This document shows positions 45,333 through 52,485 of a stretch of 64,000 nt of DNA, one piece after another. Both the position numbers and the translations under genes were made by a program. A model generated the notes under the pieces. That model was given only the letters and a program-made list of their open reading frames with translations. It had not been told where the DNA came from and did not search any database. The stretch comes from Candidatus Binatus soli (GTDB taxonomy: Bacteria > Desulfobacterota > Binatia > Binatales > Binataceae), in assembly GCA_002479255.1 (NCBI GenBank), contig DLMJ01000008.1, positions 1 to 64,000 on the forward strand, written 5' to 3'. The number at the start of each line of letters is the position of its first letter. The first letter of the stretch is position 1.

Positions 45333-46255
45333 TTATTCCGCTCTACAACGAGCGGGATAGCCTCGCCCCGCTGCATGCAGAGTTAAGCCGCGTGATGCAG
45401 GCGTTGGGACGCGCCTACGAACTTGTGTTCGTGGACGACGGCAGTACCGACGGGAGCATCGAGGTACTGCGTCAGATTAAGTCCGCGGACCAAAATGTGC
45501 GCGTGATCTCGCTGGCGCGCAACTCCGGACAGACGGCCGCGCTGGCCTGCGGCTTCGCGCACGCCACCGGCGACGTGGTAATCGCGATGGACGCCGACGG
45601 ACAAAACGATCCCGCCGACATCCCGCGGCTGCTGGCCAAGCTCGACGAAGGCTACGACTTGGCCAGCGGCTGGCGCACTGAGCGCTGGCAGGCGGAACGG
45701 TTTACGCGCCGGCTGCCTTCAATGGCGGCAAATTCACTGATTTCGGCCATGACCGGCGTCAAGCTTCACGACTACGGCTGCACCTTCAAGGCCTACCGGC
45801 GGGAGCTTGCACGCAGTCTGCAGCTCTACGGCGAGATGCATCGATTTGTCCCCGCGATTGCGGCGGAGCAGGGTGCGCGAATCGCGGAAGTCGAAGTCGG
45901 ATTTCGGCCGCGCCGCGCGGGCGCCTCCAAGTATGGACTGTGGCGCGTAGTGCGCACCTTGCTTGACCTTATCACCGTCAAATTTCTTTCCGGTTATTCC
46001 ACCGCGCCGATACAGGTGTTCGGCCTGATCGGAATCGTGCTGGGCGGACTCGGCGGTCTATGGACGTTCATCCTGGTGATGGAGAAGATACTACTGGGAC
46101 GCGAACTGGGTAATCGGCCCGCGTTGCTATTGGCGGTTTTGTTGGTAGTCGTCGGAGTACAGTTTGTGAGTATCGGACTGCTGGGCGAGATGCTCGCGCG
46201 CACCTATCACGAATCGCAGGGAAAGCCGATCTACGTAATCAAGGAAGAATTCTAG
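45317..46255 (+). CDS. GT2 polyprenyl-phosphate glycosyltransferase (DPM1/GtrB/ArnC-like)
   Basis: The 312-residue protein has a GT-A domain starting YSVVIPLYNERDSL, DDGSTDGS (40-47), the metal site in IAMDADGQNDP, and a C-terminal pair of membrane spans (VFGLIGIVLGGLGGLW and LLLAVLLVVVGVQFVSIGLL). Such enzymes charge undecaprenyl phosphate with a sugar for lipid-linked glycosylation. It could supply the polyprenol-phosphate sugar used by the GT-C enzymes at 18-24 kb. Confidence 0.9.
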   Translation: MDYSVVIPLYNERDSLAPLHAELSRVMQALGRAYELVFVDDGSTDGSIEVLRQIKSADQNVRVISLARNSGQTAALACGFAHATGDVVIAMDADGQNDPADIPRLLAKLDEGYDLASGWRTERWQAERFTRRLPSMAANSLISAMTGVKLHDYGCTFKAYRRELARSLQLYGEMHRFVPAIAAEQGARIAEVEVGFRPRRAGASKYGLWRVVRTLLDLITVKFLSGYSTAPIQVFGLIGIVLGGLGGLWTFILVMEKILLGRELGNRPALLLAVLLVVVGVQFVSIGLLGEMLARTYHESQGKPIYVIKEEF

Positions 46256-46264
46256 AGGCTATCG

Positions 46265-47572
46265 ATGAACATCGCAGTCGTGGGGAGCGGATATGTCGGA
46301 CTGGTGAGCGGCACCTGCTATGCCGAAAGCGGCAATGAAGTATTCTGCGTTGACATCGATAAGCAGCGAATCGCCCAGCTTTGCGAGGGCAGGATTCCGA
46401 TCTATGAGCCGGGACTCGAAGAACTGGTGCGCCGCAATCTGAAGGAAGGCCGGCTTCATTTCACCACCGACATCGCCGAAGCGGTCAAGCAATCGATGGT
46501 GTCGTATATTGCCGTGGGCACTCCGATGAGCGCGTCGGGCGCGGCGGACTTGACGGCGATTTTCCAGGCGGCCGAGGATATCGCAAAAGCGATCACCGGC
46601 TATCACATCGTGGTGATCAAGAGCACCGTTCCGGTCGGCACCAGCGACCGGGTGCGGGAAATCGTCGGCCGCTTCGCCAAACATCGCGCCGACGTGTGCT
46701 CGGTCCCGGAGTTTCTCAAAGAAGGCTCCGCCATAGAAGATTTCATGCGGCCGGACCGGGTCGTGATCGGAAGCCTGAGCGAGCGGGCCACGGCTATCCT
46801 CAAGGAAATTCACAACCCCTTCGTGCGCACTGACAATCCGATCCTCGTGATGGATCCGCGCTCGGCGGAGCTGACCAAGTATGCGTCCAACGCGATGCTC
46901 GCGATGCGCATCTCGTTCATCAACGAGATGGCGAATCTGTGCGACGCCGTCGGCGCCGACATCAACGCCGTCCGCCGCGGACTCGGCACCGACAAGCGCA
47001 TCGGCTCGTCGTTCTTGTTTCCCGGTGTCGGTTATGGCGGTTCGTGCTTTCCCAAAGACGTGCGTGCGGTGATTCACACGGCCGGCGAGCACAATCTTGA
47101 TTTCGCGCTTTTGCGCGCGACGGAAGAGGTGAATTCCCGCCAGAAGCGGCTGATCCCCGCGCGCGTGAAACAGCATTTCGGACAAAACCTGAGCGGCCGC
47201 GCGTTTGCGATTTGGGGGCTGGCCTTCAAGCCGCGCACCGACGACATGCGTGACGCGCCGGCGCTGGTGGTGATCGAGGAACTTCTGCAGGCGGGTGCGA
47301 AATGCCGGGTGCATGACCCCGAAGCGCTGGAAAATGCGCGCAAGATTTTTGGCGATCGCGTCACCTACCACAAAACCAACTACGAGGCGCTCACGGGCGC
47401 CGACGCGCTGCTGATTCTGACCGAGTGGAACGAGTTCCGGCATCCCAACTTTCAGCGCATCAAGGCCGAGCTCAAACAGCCGGTGATATTCGACGGCCGG
47501 AACCTGTATGATCCGGATCTGATGAAGGCGCTCGAGCTGCGGTACTACTCGGTCGGACGCCACCCGGTTTAG
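46265..47572 (+). CDS. ugd: UDP-glucose 6-dehydrogenase
   Basis: The 435-residue enzyme begins MNIAVVGSGYVGLVSG with the NAD fold and has KSTVPVGTSD (119-128), EFLKEGSAIEDF (149-160) and the catalytic C261 in GYGGSCFPKDVRA. It oxidises UDP-glucose to UDP-glucuronate for cell-surface polysaccharide. Next gene is a sugar-nucleotide epimerase/decarboxylase 25 bp away. Confidence 0.95.
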   Translation: MNIAVVGSGYVGLVSGTCYAESGNEVFCVDIDKQRIAQLCEGRIPIYEPGLEELVRRNLKEGRLHFTTDIAEAVKQSMVSYIAVGTPMSASGAADLTAIFQAAEDIAKAITGYHIVVIKSTVPVGTSDRVREIVGRFAKHRADVCSVPEFLKEGSAIEDFMRPDRVVIGSLSERATAILKEIHNPFVRTDNPILVMDPRSAELTKYASNAMLAMRISFINEMANLCDAVGADINAVRRGLGTDKRIGSSFLFPGVGYGGSCFPKDVRAVIHTAGEHNLDFALLRATEEVNSRQKRLIPARVKQHFGQNLSGRAFAIWGLAFKPRTDDMRDAPALVVIEELLQAGAKCRVHDPEALENARKIFGDRVTYHKTNYEALTGADALLILTEWNEFRHPNFQRIKAELKQPVIFDGRNLYDPDLMKALELRYYSVGRHPV

Positions 47573-47597
47573 GACGGTTTTGGACAAAGACGCTTCG

Positions 47598-48539
47598 ATG
47601 AGAATTCTGGTGACCGGCGGCGCCGGCTTTATCGGCTCGCACACGGTGGATGCGCTGGTCGCGTCCGGCGCCGGTGAAGTGTCGGTGCTGGACGATTTGT
47701 CCACCGGCAAGCGCATGCAGGTGAACGCGAAAGCCGCGCTCTATCAAACCGATCTGCGCGACGCCGCGGCAGTTGCGTCCGTCGTCGAGCAGGCGCGCCC
47801 CGAGATTATCTTCCATCTCGCGGCGCAGATGGACGTGCGGCGTTCGGTCGCCGATCCTGCGTTCGACGCGCAAGTGAACCTGGTCGGATTTCTCAACCTG
47901 ATCGAATCGGCGCGCAAACACGGCCTCAAGCGCGTGATCTTTTCTTCGACCGGCGGCGCGATTTACGGCGAGCAGGACGAGTTCCCGTGCACCGAGGACC
48001 ATCCGCGCCGGCCGGTAAGTCCCTACGGCGTCGCCAAGCTGGCGACCGAAGCCTATCTGTTTTTCTACAAGGTCGAGTACGGAATCGACTACCTGGCGCT
48101 GCGATTCGGCAACGTTTACGGCCCGCGCCAGGATCCGCACGGCGAAGCCGGCGTAGTTGCGATCTTCTGCGGACGAATCCTCGACGGCAAGCCCGTGACG
48201 ATTTACGGCGACGGCACGCAGTCGCGCGACTACGTTTACGTCGGCGACGTGGTGCGGGCCGTGGTCGCGGCCGGGAAATCGAGCGCGTCGGGAATCGCGC
48301 TCAACATCGGCACCGGCATCGAGACCAACGTGAACGATCTTTATTCCACGCTCGCGGGCATCGCCGATTTCCCGACCCGGGCGGAGCACGCGGCAGCGCG
48401 TCCCGGCGAGCAAAAGCGCTCCGTCATATCGCCGGCGCGCGCGGAGCGGGAGCTTGGCTGGCGTCCCGAAAAGAAGCTCGCAGACGGACTCGAAGAGACG
48501 TTCAAATATTTCAAGCAGCAGCGCGCCCGTTCGAGTTGA
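47598..48539 (+). CDS. NAD-dependent sugar-nucleotide epimerase/dehydratase (extended SDR)
   Basis: The 313-residue protein starts MRILVTGGAGFIGSH and has the SDR catalytic pair Y143/K147 (SPYGVAK), HLAAQMDV and the RFGNVYGPRQDP signature of UDP-glucose 4-epimerase-like and UDP-glucuronate-processing enzymes. Its place after ugd suggests action on UDP-glucose or UDP-glucuronate. The ATG at 47598 is preferred to the TTG at 47580 because it begins the dinucleotide fold. Confidence 0.9.
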   Translation: MRILVTGGAGFIGSHTVDALVASGAGEVSVLDDLSTGKRMQVNAKAALYQTDLRDAAAVASVVEQARPEIIFHLAAQMDVRRSVADPAFDAQVNLVGFLNLIESARKHGLKRVIFSSTGGAIYGEQDEFPCTEDHPRRPVSPYGVAKLATEAYLFFYKVEYGIDYLALRFGNVYGPRQDPHGEAGVVAIFCGRILDGKPVTIYGDGTQSRDYVYVGDVVRAVVAAGKSSASGIALNIGTGIETNVNDLYSTLAGIADFPTRAEHAAARPGEQKRSVISPARAERELGWRPEKKLADGLEETFKYFKQQRARSS

Positions 48540-48540
48540 A

Positions 48541-50343
48541 ATGACCGAAGCCGCCTCGATTCGCAATTTTTCGATCATCGCGCACATCGATCACGGCAAG
48601 TCCACGCTGGCCGATCGAATCCTCGAGCGCACCGGCGCGCTCACGATGCGCGAGTCGAAGGATCAGTTTCTGGACTCGATGGACCTCGAGCGCGAGCGCG
48701 GAATCACGATCAAGGCGCGCTCGGTGCGGCTGAACTACACGGCCAAAGATGGAAAGGGCTACGTGTTGAACTTGATCGATACGCCCGGTCACGTCGATTT
48801 CGCCTACGAAGTTTCGCGCAGCCTGGCCGCGTGCGAGGGTGCGCTGCTGGTGGTCGATGCGAGCCAGGGCGTCGAGGCGCAAACGCTCGCCAACGTCTAT
48901 CTCGCGCTCGATCACGGGCTCGAAATTATTCCAGTGATCAACAAAATCGATCTGCCCAGCGCAGATGTCGAGGGCACCAGGCATCAGATCGAGGAAATCA
49001 TCGGGCTCGATGCCTCCGAGGCGGTTCTTACCAGCGCCAAGGAGGGCGTGGGGATCGACGATGTCCTCGAAGCGATTGTCGCGCGAATCCCCGCGCCCAA
49101 ACCCACCGGCGAGGACGCCGTCCGCGCGCTCATCTTCGACAGTTGGTACGACGTGTACGAGGGCGTGATCGGTCTGGTCCGCGTCTTCGGCGGCGAAATC
49201 CGGGTGGGGATGAAAGTTCGCCTGATGGGCACCGACAAGCTGGGCGAAGTGATGCGCCTGGGGCATTTCACGCCGCACGAGCGGCCCACCGACGCACTCG
49301 GTCCGGGCGAGGTCGGCTTTGTCGTGGCGGGGATCAAAACCGTCGCGGACATGCGGGTGGGCGACACGATTACCGATGCGGACAATCCCGCGGTGGCGCC
49401 GCTGCCGGGCTTCAAGACATTGAAGCCGATGGTGTTCGCGGGCCTGTATCCGACCGAGGCGAATCAGTACGGCGCGCTGCGCGACGCGATCGAAAAGCTG
49501 CGGCTCAACGACGCGAGCCTCATCTGCGAACCGGAGACCTCGCAGGCGCTCGGCTTCGGCTTTCGCGCCGGATTCCTGGGCTTGCTGCACATGGAAATCG
49601 CGCAGGAGCGCCTCGAACGCGAATTCGGAATCAACCTGATCGTAACCGCGCCGACGGTCGCCTACCAGGTGCGCACGGTTTCGGGCGAGCTGACGACGGT
49701 GGACAATCCCGCGCATCTGCCCGATGAGAACACGATCGAGGCGATCGAGGAGCCGTTCATTCTCACTTCTATCCACATGCCCGAGGAGTATCTGGGCGCG
49801 GTGATGAAGCTGTGCGAAGACCGGCGCGGCCTCCAGCGCGATTTGCGTTTCCTGGGTGAAAAGCGCGTGATCCTGCACTACGAATTGCCGCTTGCCGAGA
49901 TCGTCTTCGATTTTTACGATCGGCTGAAATCGGTGAGCCGGGGCTACGCGTCGTTGGACTACGAGTTTCTGGACTTCCGTGCCGGGCCTCTGGTTAAATT
50001 GGATATTCGAATTAACGGCGAGGTGGTGGACGCGCTTTCGATTATCGTGCATCGCGACAAGTCCTACGAACGGGGCCGGGCGTTGTGCGAAAAGATGCGC
50101 GAGCTGATTCCCCGCCAGATGTTCGAGGTCGCGATTCAAGCCGGGATCGGCTCCAAGATTATCGCGCGGGAAACCGTGAAGGCGCTGCGCAAAAACGTCA
50201 CCGCCAAGTGCTACGGCGGCGACATCACGCGAAAACGAAAGCTGCTCGAGAAGCAAAAGGAAGGCAAGAAGCGGATGAAGCAGGTGGGACGGGTCGAGAT
50301 TCCGCAGGAGGCTTTCCTGGCCCTGCTCAAGGTCGGGGAGTAG
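48541..50343 (+). CDS. lepA: Elongation factor 4 (LepA)
   Basis: The 600-residue GTPase begins shortly before AHIDHGKST (G1), with DTPGHVDF (G3), NKIDLPSAD (G4), and the LepA-specific C-terminal domain (GGDITRKRKLLEKQKEGKKR). It binds ribosomes and affects translation under stress. Length matches the family (about 600). It starts 1 bp after the epimerase stop. lepB follows after 8 bp. Confidence 0.97.
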   Translation: MTEAASIRNFSIIAHIDHGKSTLADRILERTGALTMRESKDQFLDSMDLERERGITIKARSVRLNYTAKDGKGYVLNLIDTPGHVDFAYEVSRSLAACEGALLVVDASQGVEAQTLANVYLALDHGLEIIPVINKIDLPSADVEGTRHQIEEIIGLDASEAVLTSAKEGVGIDDVLEAIVARIPAPKPTGEDAVRALIFDSWYDVYEGVIGLVRVFGGEIRVGMKVRLMGTDKLGEVMRLGHFTPHERPTDALGPGEVGFVVAGIKTVADMRVGDTITDADNPAVAPLPGFKTLKPMVFAGLYPTEANQYGALRDAIEKLRLNDASLICEPETSQALGFGFRAGFLGLLHMEIAQERLEREFGINLIVTAPTVAYQVRTVSGELTTVDNPAHLPDENTIEAIEEPFILTSIHMPEEYLGAVMKLCEDRRGLQRDLRFLGEKRVILHYELPLAEIVFDFYDRLKSVSRGYASLDYEFLDFRAGPLVKLDIRINGEVVDALSIIVHRDKSYERGRALCEKMRELIPRQMFEVAIQAGIGSKIIARETVKALRKNVTAKCYGGDITRKRKLLEKQKEGKKRMKQVGRVEIPQEAFLALLKVGE

Positions 50344-50351
50344 GGACTGCA

Positions 50352-51104
50352 GTGGCCGAACCAGCGCGCAACATTTCCAAAGCACAGCCGCAAAACGCCG
50401 GCGAGATTGCCAATCACGCGCCGGCGCAGAAGTCCGTCGCGCGCGAGTATGGCGAGGCGATGCTCATCGCGCTCGTGCTCGCGATCTTCATCCGCACGTT
50501 CTTCATACAGGCGTACAAAATTCCGTCGGGCTCGATGGAACCGACGTTGCTCATAGGCGACCATATTTTGGTCAACAAGATTGTTTACGGGCTGCGGATG
50601 CCGGACTCGATTTTTGGCCTCGAGATCCCCGGCCTCCGATTGGGCGAGTACGTCTTTCATCTCGCGCCGGTGCATCGCGGCGACGTCGTGGTGTTCGTCT
50701 TTCCGCCCGATCGCAGCAAGGATTTCATCAAGCGCGTGATCGGCGTCGCCGGCGACACGGTTGCAGTGAAGAACGGCGTCGTCTGGCTCAACGGTTCCGA
50801 GATGCCCGACCCGCACCGGCACTGGGAGGTCGCCGCGCAGGATCGATCGCCAGTCTCGCCGCGCGACAACTTCGGACCCGTGACGGTGCCGCCGGGCAAG
50901 CTGTTCATGATGGGCGATAACCGCGATCGCAGCTACGACGGCCGCTTTTGGGGCTTTGTCGATCTGAACGACGTTGAGGGACGCGCCACGGTCATTTATT
51001 TGCCGTGGAATGAGGAGAAGGCGGACGGCGCCTCGGCACTGAGCGAGGTCCCGTTGTGGTTCGAGTACATCAGATGGGATCGAGTCGGCATGCTCGTGCA
51101 CTAG
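50352..51104 (+). CDS. lepB: Signal peptidase I
   Basis: The 250-residue enzyme has one N-terminal membrane span (AMLIALVLAIFIRTFF), catalytic S61 in IPSGSMEPTLL and general-base K127 in DFIKRVIGVAGD, with box E GDNRDRSYDGR. It cleaves Sec and Tat signal peptides at the outer face of the membrane. The GTG start at 50352 precedes a short polar tail before the span. Confidence 0.96.
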   Translation: MAEPARNISKAQPQNAGEIANHAPAQKSVAREYGEAMLIALVLAIFIRTFFIQAYKIPSGSMEPTLLIGDHILVNKIVYGLRMPDSIFGLEIPGLRLGEYVFHLAPVHRGDVVVFVFPPDRSKDFIKRVIGVAGDTVAVKNGVVWLNGSEMPDPHRHWEVAAQDRSPVSPRDNFGPVTVPPGKLFMMGDNRDRSYDGRFWGFVDLNDVEGRATVIYLPWNEEKADGASALSEVPLWFEYIRWDRVGMLVH

Positions 51105-51130
51105 ACCGGAAACCGAAAAGGGAGCATCAG

Positions 51131-51763
51131 GTGGCGGACGAAGCCGTGAACAGGATTGGCGGGATCCTCGAGGAGCTGGGGGCGCGATTCGATCTTGTGC
51201 TCGAGGCGGTGTCGGGTTTCGGCGGACGCCTGGACACGTTGCGCGATGAGATATTCGGGCAGTTCGCGGAAGTCGGCGGCCAGATTCGCTTCCTGTCCGA
51301 GCAGATTGCCGAGAATCGGCTGGGCATCGTCGCCGCGCGGGACGATCTCGGCGCTGAGATCGTGCGGCTGGGCGAAGCGCTGGGCAAGGCGCGCATCGAG
51401 TTCCGCGACGAGCTGGCCGCCGCTGAGAAGGGACTTCGCGGCGAATTTGCCGCCCGCGCCGCCGAGTTCCGCGAAGAAGCGGTACGCGCAGTGGCCTCCA
51501 CCAGCGAGCGCGCCGGGAGGCAGGCGGCGCTCTCGGGCGGCGAGCTCGGACGCGAAATCGGCGAGAGCGCGAAGATTCTCAAGCGGGAAATTGCGGCGTC
51601 GGCGGAGCTCGCGGCGAAAAAACTCGGCGCCGAACTCAAGCAAACCGGCAAATCGCTGGCCAATCTCGCGCGCAAGTTCGACCGCTTCGACGACCGGATT
51701 ACGGTTCAGACCCGCGACCAGGATCAACGCCTGCGAAAACTCGAGCGCAAGCGCGGCGCATGA
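51131..51763 (+). CDS. Coiled-coil protein of unknown function
   Basis: From the GTG at 51131 (GGGAG seven nt upstream) the 210-residue product is almost all amphipathic heptads: GGRLDTLRDEIFGQFAEVGG, then repeated EIVRLGEALGKARIEFRDEL-type segments and a basic end. No membrane span, no catalytic motif and no recognised domain. It follows lepB by 26 bp. It may be a scaffold or filament-forming protein. Confidence 0.6.
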   Translation: MADEAVNRIGGILEELGARFDLVLEAVSGFGGRLDTLRDEIFGQFAEVGGQIRFLSEQIAENRLGIVAARDDLGAEIVRLGEALGKARIEFRDELAAAEKGLRGEFAARAAEFREEAVRAVASTSERAGRQAALSGGELGREIGESAKILKREIAASAELAAKKLGAELKQTGKSLANLARKFDRFDDRITVQTRDQDQRLRKLERKRGA

Positions 51764-51800
51764 CTCGCGTCGCGCCGGAGAGCGGGATTGATTGCGGGGG

Positions 51801-51829
51801 TTGACCGCAATCTTTTGCGATCATAAATT
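51801..51829 (+). promoter_or_regulatory. Sigma-70-type promoter of the pyr operon
   Basis: TTGACC (51801-51806), a 17-bp spacer and TAAATT (51824-51829) precede the leader. Transcription would begin near 51836. The first RNA element is a small hairpin CGCTA-loop-TAGCG (51846-51861), a candidate polymerase pause site. Confidence 0.6.
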
Positions 51830-51874
51830 CTAGTCACCTTTAACCCGCTACTGAGATAGCGAAAAGGGACGACA

Positions 51875-51940
51875 ATGAAAGTGTATATTTCCGGACCCGG
51901 CTGTTTTCGCAGTCGGGATTTTTTTTGGCCGGCGCGATGA
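51875..51940 (+). CDS. Pyr operon leader peptide (21 residues)
   Basis: The short frame begins MKVYISGPGC, has an AAGGGA 6 nt upstream, and ends at TGA 51938-51940, which overlaps the pyrR ATG (ATGA). Codons 8 to 18 run through the intrinsic terminator hairpin and its T-run (...DFFW...). A ribosome translating it would cover the hairpin, as in the E. coli pyrL leader of pyrBI, where UTP-dependent polymerase pausing decides coupling. The U-rich stretch GTGTATATTT just before the stem fits that model. Conservation not testable here. Confidence 0.6.
   Translation: MKVYISGPGCFRSRDFFWPAR
51896..51926 (+). terminator. Attenuator terminator in the pyr leader
   Basis: An 8-bp stem (CCCGGCTG with CAGTCGGG, one G-U pair in RNA) with loop TTTTCG is followed by A and eight T residues. 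It lies between promoter and pyrR, inside the leader-peptide frame. No Bacillus-type PyrR-binding loop consensus was seen. Confidence 0.8.
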
Positions 51941-52485
51941 GCGCCGCGGCCAACGTCGCACTCGACGCCGCTCAGCTCGGGCGATCGCTCAAGCGGATCG
52001 CGATGGAGATAGCCGAGCACAACGGCGGCGCGGACAACATCGTGCTGGTGGGAATCGTTCGCCGCGGCGCCACGCTGGCAGAACGGATCGCCGATGAGTT
52101 GCGGGCCAATGGCAGGCGCGAAGTCCCCGTCGGTACGCTGGACATCTCTTCCTACCGCGACGACGGCAAGGGCTTGCCCGGCGATCCCCGGCTAATCGGC
52201 CGCGACATTCCTTTTTCCCTCGACGCCAAGCGGGTGGTGCTCGTTGACGACGTCCTATACACCGGGCGAACCGTGCGCGCCGCGCTCGACGCGATCTCCG
52301 ATCTGGGCCGGGCGGAATCGGTGCAGCTCGCCGTTCTGGTCGATCGCGGCGAGCGCGAGCTTCCGATTCGCGCGGACTACGTGGGCAAAAACGTCCAGGT
52401 CCCGCACGGCCAGCGCATTTACGTGCGGCTCACCGAGATCGACGGCGCGGACGCGGTTGTGGTTGGCAACGCAAATGCAAAATGA
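51937..52485 (+). CDS. pyrR: PyrR: pyrimidine operon regulator/uracil phosphoribosyltransferase
   Basis: The 182-residue type I phosphoribosyltransferase has IVRRGATLAERIA, TLDISSYRDDG, the PRPP loop VVLVDDVLYTGRTVRAAL and LVDRGERELPIRADYVGKN, all PyrR-specific. In Bacillus it attenuates pyr transcription in response to UMP/UTP and PRPP; in other bacteria the RNA role is less sure. The ATG at 51937 overlaps the leader-peptide stop, and its own stop overlaps the pyrB ATG. The in-frame TTG at 51925 is within the leader. Confidence 0.94.
   Translation: MSAAANVALDAAQLGRSLKRIAMEIAEHNGGADNIVLVGIVRRGATLAERIADELRANGRREVPVGTLDISSYRDDGKGLPGDPRLIGRDIPFSLDAKRVVLVDDVLYTGRTVRAALDAISDLGRAESVQLAVLVDRGERELPIRADYVGKNVQVPHGQRIYVRLTEIDGADAVVVGNANAK

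Noticed and set aside
48511..50385. A 624-codon antisense frame opposite lepA
   Set aside because: No motif or start signal; mirror of LepA codon bias.
51925..51936. TTG start for pyrR four codons upstream
   Set aside because: It lies in the attenuator T-run and leader frame; the ATG overlapping the leader stop is a better start.
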